Of a stretch of 64,000 nucleotides of DNA, positions 20,901 to 29,300 are shown in pieces. Every line of letters begins with the position of its first letter. Within the stretch, counting starts at the first letter, position 1. A model generated the notes under the pieces. That model worked only from the letters and a program-made list of their open reading frames with translations. It was not told the DNA's origin and searched no databases. This DNA comes from a virus. Location of the stretch: IMG/VR virus record IMGVR_UViG_3300036790_000048, positions 62,001 to 126,000 of that record; one strand, written 5' to 3'. A program made the position numbers and the translations under genes.

Positions 20901-23672
20901 GTACAGCGTCCAGCTGCCGCTCTGGTAGATATAGAGCTGGTTGCCAGCCGAGGTGTTATACCACAGGCTGCCCGTGTTGATCGTGCCGCTGGGAGCCGTG
21001 CCCTGCACGTAGACCTCGACGCCGCCGATCTGCGCAGCGGTGAAGTTCACCCCGCCAGCGCCGGGCGCGTAGCTGGTCCAGCTGCCCGACTCGTAGATGT
21101 AGACCTCGTTGGCGGACGCGGTGTCGTACCACAGGCTGCCAGCGGCGATGGTGCCGCTCGGAGCCGTGCTCTGCACGTAGGTCTGGATGCCGCCGATGTC
21201 CGTGGCGTGGAACGCGACCTGCCCGGCGGTGATGCCCGCGGTCGCGCTCAGCTGCGTGGTGGTAAGGCTCCCAGAAGCTATGGCGCTCGCGCCGAACTGG
21301 TACAGCTGCCAGCTCGTGCCAGTCCACTGGTAGAGCTGGTTGCCAGCCGAGGAGTCGTACCACAGGTCGCCCACGTTCGGGTCGGCCGGTGCAGTACCCG
21401 AGAAGGTGACCAGCGCGCCCGTCGCGAGGGTGAAGCTAAGTGCAGTCTGCGGCACGCTGTTGCTGACCAGCATGCTGCCGGGGATGACCTCAGTCGTCGC
21501 CGGCTGCCCCGGTGCAGGTGCAGTTGCAGGTGCAGTCCCCTGAATGGATGCAGCCACCGCTGCAGCCAGCGGAGAAGCCACCGTAAGCCCTACCGCACTA
21601 GAAGCCCCGGTCGCCTTGCCGATCGAGGATGCAGGCGCGCTCGGCAGCGATACCGGGCTGGTGCCGACGATAGGCCCGGTCGTGCCCAGCGAGAACGCTC
21701 CCAGCGTGGAAGCCGCCTGCCCGCCGAGCTTGTTCACCAGGTACTGCAGGTACTGGATCATCACCTGCCGGTAGGTCTGGATGATCAGCTCGCAGGACTC
21801 GTTCCCGTCCTGGTCGATCGTGTAGGTGATGCCGACCACGCGCTGCGCCTCGATGGCGCCGAAGTCGCCGCGCTCGATGCCCACCCAGTCCCAGATGCCG
21901 AAGTCCGTGAACGGCGTCTTGCCAGGCGCGGCCGGGGGAATCTGGAAGACCCGCGCGTCGGTCTCCTGCCCGTACTGCTGCACCGCAGCCTGCGCGGTCT
22001 GCGCAGTCGATGCCTCATCCATGGTGCCCGCGGACGCCACGAAGATCTCCCGCTGCCCCCACTGCGTGATCGAGGAGGGGTTGGTGTAGCCGTGGATCTG
22101 CCCGTCAACGTCCTGCGCCGCAGCGACGTTGTATAGCTGGCTGCGGTCCTGCGTCCGCCCGTACTGCGTGCTCTCGCCCTCGTGGAACACGATGGTGCCG
22201 CTGTAGTCCGTGCCCAGCGTTCCCTGGTTGCCGACCTCCAGCACATAGCCGGGCAGCATCATCCAGTCGGCGTCGATCGCCCCGCCGTAGTTCTGGATAA
22301 GGCTCAGCAAGTCAGACCCGACCGCGACCTGAATGCTCCACTCGTCCGTCCACGGCTGCCCGCCGCTGTCGATAAGCTGGTCGAAGCTAAGGCTGACGAA
22401 CGGCAGCGTCCCCCGGTCCTGCGCCCTGAACAGCAGGTCCTGGTATACCGCAAAGATCGGCTTGGAGAGGTATACCGGCCCCATGTTCGGGCTGACCTCG
22501 ACCTCGCCGTTGGGCGATGTGAACTGCGCGTAAGCCGCGCTTGCAGTACTGTAGCTCCCGCCGAGGTAGACATCGACGTTGGTCACGTCCCACAGCCCTG
22601 CAGCCTCAGTAAGGCTCCATTGCAGCGTCCACGTCGCGTCGTCAGGAGAAGTCCACCACCGGAACAGCAGCGTGCCGCCGCTCTGCACGTCGCAGCTGAG
22701 CCGCCAGTACTGCGCAGTGGAGGAGGAGTAAGCCGTGCTCGTGCCGGTAGCGGGGTTGTACCCGCTGTCCTCGCCCACCCGGCCGGGGCTGATGACGTGC
22801 GTGGTCACGACGCCGTTGACGTCCTGGTACTGGCAGTAGAACTGCGCGTACCCCAGCGCGATGGAGGCGTAGCCGCTGCCCGTGCCCGCCTTGACGATGA
22901 TCTCGGTGAAGTCGGTCAGGTTGGTGACGTCGGTGTACCCCTGGTCAGCCTGATCCGCGTTCAGCGTCGCAGGAGCCACACTGCAGCTAAACGAGCTGTT
23001 ACTGAAGTCGAACGTCCCGCCGCCGAGGTAGGAGCCGCCGGGGTTCAGCTCGACGTTGACGTACCCGTCGCTCGGGATGCAGGCAACCGACCCGGTGCCT
23101 ATCTGCGTGTTGGTGTCGCTGTTGTAGCCGTAGTTGGGGAAGCCGGTCGGGCTGGTCGGCCCCGCAGCGCTGTTGGTCCGGTTCCACAGCTCCAAGTCAG
23201 GCAGGAGCGTCACGCCGTCCGCGGCGTAAGTCTCGAACTGCGTGATGGTGCTGGTCTTGCTCACGAACGTGGTCTGGCTCGGCGTCCACCCGGTCGGCAT
23301 CGCCATGGCCCAGTTCAGTACCTGTGAAGTATCCGGCCCGGTGACCGTGACGGTGCGCGTCTCGTCTGAGCTGACCGTGGTCCTGGTGGCCGTCTGGTTC
23401 AGGAACTCGAAGATGACCTCGCCGTCGCGCCTTGCCTGCCACAGCGTCTCTTTCGCCAGCACCGGCGTGGTGTCAGGCGTGTAGGGCGGCTGGTTCAATG
23501 CTGGGTTCTGCAGGCTGAGCGTGATCTGCCCGGCCCCCTGAGATCCCTGCGCCCCGCCTAGCGGTGCCACGCTCAGAGACTGCCAGTACGGCACTACAGC
23601 CAGGAGGGCACCGTAGCCGTTGCTGGCGCTCGGACCCTCGTATACGTATACCTCCCAGCCCTCACCGCTCAT
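17967..23672 (-). CDS. Giant tail-tip/fibre protein (Gp37-like hub with fibre repeats)
   Basis: 1901 residues. Residues about 1-650 resemble the siphophage ReqiPepy6 Gp37-like tail-tip hub (long beta-rich domains, VSLSFDQLIDSGGQPWTDEW). About 760-1040 hold three copies of a module like TAPSGTIAAGSLWYDTASAN. About 1080-1150 form a left-handed-helix-like run of short repeats (TITAGQILAGTITGSLIASG). About 1300-1450 are very Gly-rich (GGNGGDSYFNGGPYAHGG). The C-terminal about 450 are beta-rich and probably receptor-binding. It acts at the distal tail. ATG at 23672 lies 11 bases inside the previous gene. Confidence 0.85.
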   Translation of the reverse strand: MSGEGWEVYVYEGPSASNGYGALLAVVPYWQSLSVAPLGGAQGSQGAGQITLSLQNPALNQPPYTPDTTPVLAKETLWQARRDGEVIFEFLNQTATRTTVSSDETRTVTVTGPDTSQVLNWAMAMPTGWTPSQTTFVSKTSTITQFETYAADGVTLLPDLELWNRTNSAAGPTSPTGFPNYGYNSDTNTQIGTGSVACIPSDGYVNVELNPGGSYLGGGTFDFSNSSFSCSVAPATLNADQADQGYTDVTNLTDFTEIIVKAGTGSGYASIALGYAQFYCQYQDVNGVVTTHVISPGRVGEDSGYNPATGTSTAYSSSTAQYWRLSCDVQSGGTLLFRWWTSPDDATWTLQWSLTEAAGLWDVTNVDVYLGGSYSTASAAYAQFTSPNGEVEVSPNMGPVYLSKPIFAVYQDLLFRAQDRGTLPFVSLSFDQLIDSGGQPWTDEWSIQVAVGSDLLSLIQNYGGAIDADWMMLPGYVLEVGNQGTLGTDYSGTIVFHEGESTQYGRTQDRSQLYNVAAAQDVDGQIHGYTNPSSITQWGQREIFVASAGTMDEASTAQTAQAAVQQYGQETDARVFQIPPAAPGKTPFTDFGIWDWVGIERGDFGAIEAQRVVGITYTIDQDGNESCELIIQTYRQVMIQYLQYLVNKLGGQAASTLGAFSLGTTGPIVGTSPVSLPSAPASSIGKATGASSAVGLTVASPLAAAVAASIQGTAPATAPAPGQPATTEVIPGSMLVSNSVPQTALSFTLATGALVTFSGTAPADPNVGDLWYDSSAGNQLYQWTGTSWQLYQFGASAIASGSLTTTQLSATAGITAGQVAFHATDIGGIQTYVQSTAPSGTIAAGSLWYDTASANEVYIYESGSWTSYAPGAGGVNFTAAQIGGVEVYVQGTAPSGTINTGSLWYNTSAGNQLYIYQSGSWTLYQFSSAAIAAGGVAASNAGFVAQSIGGTGVFVASSAPYDWSLTPSAGTTSTFTTAGSVLTSATPLALGDTFTDVTNARGGPFTVTSITPSGSNVIVGFTPTASSSISTGDTLHGNTNGNMWFNSASGYQLSTWSAGVWTAYQYGTSAIAAGAITATQIASNTITAGQILAGTITGSLIASGTIQAGNIQSGTITATQIAANTILAANLVSGIVVAGIVDATTITGASVVADGAAGQLLIYSGTPQTGNLVGSWSGQAGTDGFSNPYPAGLQVLSGAITGVDLDSTNITNSSMDSTSTLTGTAITQAPISGGSMIETEITFDSTDGWLLAYTSTTTTITESSNGNYTFTPPAGVTTCSVTCTGAGAGGGGGTTSNGGESGGGGECASNPNLPVVPLATYGYVVGNGGGGGSTGNAGGNGGDSYFNGGPYAHGGQAGYGGTGGAGGTGSSDPIHKNGGAGQNSGSGTGGAGGGGSAGTVNGGGQATVPSGSTGSAGGVAGTGGGAAGGHGGNGAANGSNGNSPGAAGGGAGAASGVVAFSQTFDATSSKSYYGSDASNGDANGTRASNSTIWQGGELATGGSANGTQKAAWLFNSSAIQAACVGVTVSQINCIMSNQHSWYGSGMTVQLRGWPASKGSSLPSTWDGTGATALTQFNVDEGERITVPLYSNTVAPVQFPNGTLIGFTIGPGPSSWDLSYYGYFNGTGSGSEALQLEVIGTTGSAPTQAGAGADGEVVITYTSGSTLVAAVSPEAFTDQYSNAIAAGMMSTAYTLIGGSAPSTPASGNAALWASSAGTASVTSDSGQTGTLDFSQTDAATHSNSNAGTQLLTKAWTIDANDASVGTVYEILVPFNAQYESETIQLRPQLNGSNTSGDSGGDITGSASWSAGAGLTGWARLFVQIITTGTGGTANFFWEAHLGLNSTRSTGTNTNFMNLSAQNTGVTFNTTVSNTISLVSIFGASAASQFVTGEGSTFTRKGP

Positions 23673-24165
23673 CGGGTGTCACCCGCCTATGACAGACGAT
23701 GCCAGTCGGCAGGGATGCGTCACACGGGCATAGGACTATGGTGGCGTAGCTGTCAGGCACTGAGAAGCTATTACCGCAGCTCGGGCACTCGTATACCGTA
23801 ATTGCAGGCGGCTCGACCCATTGGGCGATACCTCTGGAGCAGTCTGACGGCGCGAAGTGCCCTGTCATATCAGAGATGACATTGCCCAAGTCATCAGCTC
23901 TGCTCACGTCAGCAGATTCGACCAGGCGTTCAGGCGCGTTCATCGCCATCCCGCACAGATGGTGCTGCCCCATAGCAGCCGCGAACGCAGCGCTGCTCAT
24001 CCTCTGCGCAGACGATCCCGCCACCTGCTGGGCGTCCTTCTGAGCCGCCTCGATGATCTTCTTGTCCGACGCCGTGTGCACCTCTACGCAGTACTCAGGC
24101 GCGCATTTATTGAGGCCCAGCGCCTCCCACTGGCATCCATTGAGCGTGCAGCGCGGATGATCCAT
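23662..24165 (-). CDS. Zinc-ribbon protein between Dit and tail-tip genes
   Basis: 167 residues. N-terminal Cys/His (HPRCTLNGCQWEALGLNKC), helical middle (QQVAGSSAQRMSSAAFAAAM), C-terminal ribbon YECPSCGNSFSVPDSY followed by LCPCDAS. Slight overlap with the tail-tip start. No family recognised; codon use is less GC-biased than in neighbours, which hints at recent arrival. Confidence 0.65.
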   Translation of the reverse strand: MDHPRCTLNGCQWEALGLNKCAPEYCVEVHTASDKKIIEAAQKDAQQVAGSSAQRMSSAAFAAAMGQHHLCGMAMNAPERLVESADVSRADDLGNVISDMTGHFAPSDCSRGIAQWVEPPAITVYECPSCGNSFSVPDSYATIVLCPCDASLPTGIVCHRRVTPDER

Positions 24166-24171
24166 CGTGGG

Positions 24172-24396
24172 TCAGATTCCCCCGCGCTCGATCGTCACCA
24201 GACTGCTCAGCTGCGGGTTCGACTGGTCGAGCCACAGCGGCTCCTCGATGTGCAGGCGACAGCGGGTGCACACAAGGTGGTAGCGCCTCATCCAGGCCTG
24301 CTTCCACGGCCTATCGTAGATGAGTTTGACGCAATGCCCAGTGGGCTGGCACGCCCCATGGCGGCCAGCCCACTCGGATAGCTCCTGCCCTTCCAC
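24172..24396 (-). CDS. 74-residue zinc-binding-type protein
   Basis: GTG at 24396 behind TGAGGAG. Contains GACQPTGHCVKLIYDRPWKQ and LVCTRCRLHIEEPLW, a C...C...CxxC set. Sits with the previous zinc protein as a two-gene insertion between tail genes. Function unknown. Confidence 0.6.
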   Translation of the reverse strand: MEGQELSEWAGRHGACQPTGHCVKLIYDRPWKQAWMRRYHLVCTRCRLHIEEPLWLDQSNPQLSSLVTIERGGI

Positions 24397-24427
24397 CGCT
24401 TGGACTCCTCAGGTCTCTACGGGCGGA

Positions 24428-25441
24428 TTACGACGACTCGCTGCCTATCACCATGTTGAAGCTGTTACCTACCGGTACGGTCGGTGCCAGCGTCACCTGG
24501 CCGCCGCCGTTGACCGTCTGCGCCTCCACCAGGTCCCAGCCGCTCTCCAACGCGCTGTGGTTGGCGTCGTCGTAGTTGGTGAACGTGGCGTCGCTGAAGT
24601 CCGCCAGCGGGTTGTCCGCGGGCGCTGTGAGCGTCGGTGCCGCAGTGCTATTGACGCCGATCCCGGCCTCATAGAACTGCTCCTGGCCGTTGCCCACGCC
24701 AGTGGTCACGTACTGGATGAACGTCCTCTGCCCGAGGCTCGCGCCAGCCGCGTTGTAGACGTTCAGGGTGTACTGCAGCGCCCGGTGGTGCGACTTGCTC
24801 AGCGCGTCGTAGTAGACGTCCACCACCACGCTGTCACCGACTGCCAGCGGCATCGAGTCCCTGGCCGCGTCCGTACTCGACGGAGCCGTCGCGTACACGC
24901 CAGTGGTGCCCAGCTCCTGAGGCGTGGTGCCGTTCGCCAGCCCGTCAGCCCCGGCTAGCTGGATGGCCCCGTTGGTCGGGCCGGTGGCGAGAACGCCATC
25001 CTGCACGCATGGGTCAGCCGCGCCGACCGTGCTGGTGAGCGTCCCGAAGTTGCCCAGCACCTCGAACGTGGGAGTGCTGTCCGCGCCGACTCCAGGCAGG
25101 TAGACGAGGCCGATCTGCGCAGCCACGCTGGTCTCAGGGTTGCACAGCTCAGTGCCGACCGCGCTTACCTCGCCAGCCGCGCCGCCGCCCATGTTCTCCA
25201 TTGCCTGCGTGATGGTGAACTTGGCGTGCGCGTCCCTGATGTGCCAGTTGTTGGCCTCATTGACGTAGTAGCCAGCCTCGCCGCTGGTGTTGGAAGTCGT
25301 ACCGCTGGGCGCGTTCGCCGCGCTCGCCAGACCGGTCGCGCCGACCACGAGGCCAGCCGCGACTACGAGAATCGCCGTCGCCTTCACACGCCGCGGAAGG
25401 CCCTTGGCCCTCTGGTAGACGTGCCTTGGTGAGTACCTCAT
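24428..25441 (-). CDS. Secreted beta-rich protein encoded among tail genes
   Basis: 337 residues with a long Sec signal: basic N-region (RHVYQRAKGLPRRVKA), hydrophobic core TAILVVAAGLVVGATGLASA, cleavage near AANA. The mature part is Thr/Gly/Ala-rich beta sequence without enzyme motifs (FTITQAMENMGGGAAGEVSA, VGDSVVVDVYYDALSKSHHR). A signal peptide is not expected on a virion tail part, so this is likely exported by the infected host: a surface or secreted moron. The start is set by ATG at 25441 and an AGGGAAGGG site. Confidence 0.75.
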   Translation of the reverse strand: MRYSPRHVYQRAKGLPRRVKATAILVVAAGLVVGATGLASAANAPSGTTSNTSGEAGYYVNEANNWHIRDAHAKFTITQAMENMGGGAAGEVSAVGTELCNPETSVAAQIGLVYLPGVGADSTPTFEVLGNFGTLTSTVGAADPCVQDGVLATGPTNGAIQLAGADGLANGTTPQELGTTGVYATAPSSTDAARDSMPLAVGDSVVVDVYYDALSKSHHRALQYTLNVYNAAGASLGQRTFIQYVTTGVGNGQEQFYEAGIGVNSTAAPTLTAPADNPLADFSDATFTNYDDANHSALESGWDLVEAQTVNGGGQVTLAPTVPVGNSFNMVIGSESS

Positions 25442-25489
25442 GCGCGTGCCCTTCCCTAGTCGATATACGCCAGTCTATCGGCGTTTGCG

Positions 25490-26371
25490 CTACAAGTACG
25501 GCGGCTGGAAGTAAACATCGACTGAACCCGAGTCGCCCCCGTTGCCCGTGGCCACCGAGATCACGTTGATGCCCGGCAGCAGGATCATCCACGGCCGGGC
25601 TCCAGCGTGCGTGACGTTCCCCAGCTGACTGGTGCCGTTCTGGTCGTAAGCCGTGTAGCTCAGGATGTCCAGCACCAGCGACTTGCCCGCGGCGATCGTG
25701 TAGCCCACCGTGCAGCTCACCCCAGCCGTCTGGTTGGTGATGACGATGGGAGCCGTCAGCGGCCCGAACAGGTTCATGAAGAACGGGACGCCGCCCTGGC
25801 CAGCAGCCTGCCCGAATCCGTTGGCAGCATCGCCAGGGTTGGTGATGGTGCCGCTTCCGTTGGCAGCCACGCCGTTGATCTGCTGGTTGCCGTAGAAGTA
25901 CGGGTCAGGCAGCAGCAAGTCCACGCTCAGGTTGGCCATGGTCCGGCCGCTCATAGTCGGCTCCAGCGTGCCAGCGACCTCGGCCAGCGCGTTGGCCACC
26001 ACCAGGCTGGTGCTGCCGCTCTGCGTCACCCACCAGCGGCGAGTGAGGAAGCCGAGCGCGCTCCCCTGCACTCCCTGCACCCAGAACATCGACCGCAGCT
26101 GCTGGAAGTTGTTATTGAACGCGAGCCGCTGGTCAGCCGCCGGCCCGCCGCTCGTCTGGTCGATGCCAGCCGCCCACATGCTCAGCGTGATCACCCGCTG
26201 GTCAGGCTGCTTGGCCCTCCATATCTGGCCAGCCCGGTAAGCCACAGGGTAGTTCTGACCGCGCAGCAGCGGCAGGTCCTGGCGGCTGCCGCCGAAGCTC
26301 GCGATATTCCACCAGGGCTGATTCAGGCTAACGCCATTCCAGCTCCAGTACTCGTCGGTTGTGTTGGTCAT
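25490..26371 (-). CDS. Distal tail (Dit-like) protein
   Basis: 293 residues directly after the tape measure gene (ATGA overlap), the standard Dit position. N-terminal half (WSWNGVSLNQPWWNIASFGG, QDLPLLRGQNYPVAYRAGQI, QPDQRVITLSMWAAG) matches the typical tail-tip adaptor of actinophages; the C-terminal half is a galectin-like beta-sandwich ending in GSVDVYFQPPYL. It joins the tail tube end to the tail-tip hub. Confidence 0.8.
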   Translation of the reverse strand: MTNTTDEYWSWNGVSLNQPWWNIASFGGSRQDLPLLRGQNYPVAYRAGQIWRAKQPDQRVITLSMWAAGIDQTSGGPAADQRLAFNNNFQQLRSMFWVQGVQGSALGFLTRRWWVTQSGSTSLVVANALAEVAGTLEPTMSGRTMANLSVDLLLPDPYFYGNQQINGVAANGSGTITNPGDAANGFGQAAGQGGVPFFMNLFGPLTAPIVITNQTAGVSCTVGYTIAAGKSLVLDILSYTAYDQNGTSQLGNVTHAGARPWMILLPGINVISVATGNGGDSGSVDVYFQPPYL

Positions 26372-29300
26372 CCGAGCTGCCTCCCCGCCAGGAACGTGGC
26401 CCTCTGCGTCGCGTGCGTCAGCGACGTGCTGGCCGCCTCAGGCCGCGGGTTCGTGATGTTGATGTCCCCGAACGTCACATTGGTGCCCTGGCCGCTTGCA
26501 GTCGCCTGCGCCGCAGCGCTCCTGGTGTGAGCGGGCTCGCGCGTTGCGCGGTTGACAGCGCCCACAGTCGGCTGCACCCCTCCAGTGATCCGCGTAGGCG
26601 ATGCAGGCAGCATGTTCAGCGAGCCGAGCAGGTCGCCCAGCGCTACGCCGCCAGACGCGTATCCCTCGATGGGCGCGTTCTTCATGCCCGGCAGCGGGTT
26701 CAGCACGATGGGATTCGTGTTGGCCGTGATCAGGCCGGACATGGCCCCGACGCCAGATCCACTGCCCGGTCCCGGTGTCTGGTTGGTCTGCGGGTTAAGG
26801 ATGGCCCCAGGCCCGTATAGCTGCTGCCACGTCTTGTACTGCGCCTGGACGTCGCCCAGCTCATTGCCCAGGATGCCGGTCAGGTTGTCGTAGGTCTCGG
26901 GGTGATAGTGCCGCAGTCCCTGGTAGACCTTGGTTCCCGGTCCCAGCTTCAGCGTCTTGTACTGGCCCAGGTAGCTCATCAGCTGGTTCCACTCGCTCTG
27001 CGTCATGTTCGACGCGTCCGCAGTGTGGCCCATCAGGTTGTGCCAGAGCTGGGTCTCCTCCATCTGGTACGACTTGAGGTCAGCGAACAGGGGAGCCGTC
27101 GTCTTGTTCTTGACTGCGCCCGTGTTGGTGGCCAGCAGCGCCGCGTACGCACTCGCCTCGGCGTTCTGCCAGAAGTCCGAGTTGGTCTGCTGCGTCAGCC
27201 AGGTCCCGACGTACGGCGGCGCGCCAGGGTTGGGAGTCGTGTTGATGCCGCTGCTGCTGGTAGTGGCAGCCGGAGCGTTGGCCAGCAGCCACTTCTCCTC
27301 AGCCGCGTTCGCGTAGTACTGCTGGCCCGAAGTCGCAACCGTGTGCACCTGGTGCATGTCATTGACGCCAGCCACCCACCAGGGCAGCTGCTGCGGCTTG
27401 GCAGCCAGCAGCGACTGCGCCTGAGCCACAGTGATGGGGTCGTACCCGTCAGATGCCTTGGCAGCCACATTGAGCCAGGACAGCTCAGCCGCGTTCGCGT
27501 AGTACTGCTGCTTGGAGGACAGCGTGTGCACCTGGTGCATGTCATTAGGACCGGCCACCCACCAGGGAAGCTGCTGGACAGGCGCGTCCAGCAGCTTCTG
27601 AGCCTGCGCCAGGGTGATGGCGGTGTAGCCAGCCGAAGCGCCAGCCGCCGGTAGCGCCGCGTAGACCTCAGCAGCGATCGACGGCCTCGTGTCGCTGTAC
27701 CGCACTGCCGGGCGCTCGTAGTCCAGCGAGAAGATGTCCGCCGCGGCATTAACGCTCGTCTGCGCGTTGATCCGGCCGAACCCGCCGTTGGCGTTGATGT
27801 AGCCGACTACGCCAGCCTCCTGCACCTGCAGATCGTGCGCCACGTTGCCAGTCGGCTTCTTGTACCCAGCCGGCAGCCCGATCGTGTTGCCAGTCCAGCC
27901 AATCAGCCCGAAGCCGCCATCGCCCACCGACTCAGGGTTGCCACCGCTCTCGCCGTAGATGTCACCGGCAATGCCAGCCGCCGATGTCCTGGTGGCCCCG
28001 TGCTGCATCAGGTACTCAGCCACCGTGATCAGGTTGGCCACTCCGCCGGACGCGAACCTCGACGACATGGTGCGAGTGGGAGGAACCCCGCCAGCAGCCA
28101 TCAGCGAGGTCGGAGTCCCGCCAGACGCCATGGAGCCGCCCAGCATGGGCACTGACATGCCGCCAGCCGCGAACGGGATAGTCACCATGCCCCGGCCAGG
28201 CGTGGACCCCGCGAACGCTCCGCCAGCCACGTTGGAGCCGAGCTGGCCGCCAGTGGGGACGCTGCCGCCAGACTCCCAGCCGTTGCCCCATGCGCCGCCA
28301 GCCGCCAGGCCAGCGATCTGCGATGCCAGCGCGATGCCCTCGGAGTGCACGTCGCTGATGCCAGCGCGCTCAACGCCGTGATCCCACAGAGCCGCAGCCG
28401 CAGCAACCGAGCTGGCGCTCATCATCTGCCGGATGACGCCCTCATCGCCGTTGTTCTGCACGAACCGGATGATGGCGGGCAGCTGCGTGGCCATGCCGCC
28501 GCTGTAGTCAGCGTTGGAGATCGAGGACGGCGGCGTCCACTCGATGATGCCTCGGCCAGCGCTATCGTGGACGAACGGGTTCCACAGCGACTCGCCCCAG
28601 ATGGACGCAGTGGCACCGGCCGCGGCGATCTTGTGCCCGCCGAACAGGTTGGTCAGCAGATAGTTGTAAAGCTCGCGCCCGTTAGCCATCTCGCCGCCGG
28701 TGGCCCCGCCAGCCGGAGCGCTGCCGCCAGCGCCAGAGGCAGCAGCCGCGGCCTGAGCCTTCTGGTCCTGGCCCATCATGAAGTTGTCGATGCCCTGCTT
28801 GATCTGCGCCGCAGCGCCGCGCAGGAGCGCACCCGGTGCAGTGTCATCCGGCAGGACATTAACCATGGGCTGGACAGTCGCATCCCAGACCCCGTTGAAC
28901 ACGTCAGTCGCGCCCTCGCGCGCCAGCTTCAGCAGCGCCCCAGCGCCGCCCTTGACGTCTCCCACCAGGTCCTTGAGTCCGCCTGCCAGCGCAGTACCGC
29001 CGTCAACGGTCAAGTTCTCGATGTCCGAGAAGATCGCGCCCAGCGCGCCGAGAATCTCGCTGACGATGCTCTTGCCGCCGATGCCGCCGAGGCGGATGCC
29101 CACGACAAACTTGTCCTGGTCGATCGGTGTGTCAGTGACGCCCTCAGCCGTATCGTAGGCAGACACCAGCGTGGTGGCCGATGCCGCCATGCCGACGTGG
29201 CCGATGCCCTCACCGAAGTTCGACGGAGCCGGGTCAGCGCCGACGAAGAACAGCAGGTCGCCAGTCTCGACCTGGCTGCGCGCGTTGTAGTGGTACGGCT

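Noticed and set aside
18156-22136. 1326-codon plus-strand open frame opposite the tail-tip gene
   Set aside because: Arg/Ala/Val-rich low-complexity product with no motif; it is the antisense shadow of a high-GC gene whose own product has clear tail-tip and fibre domains.
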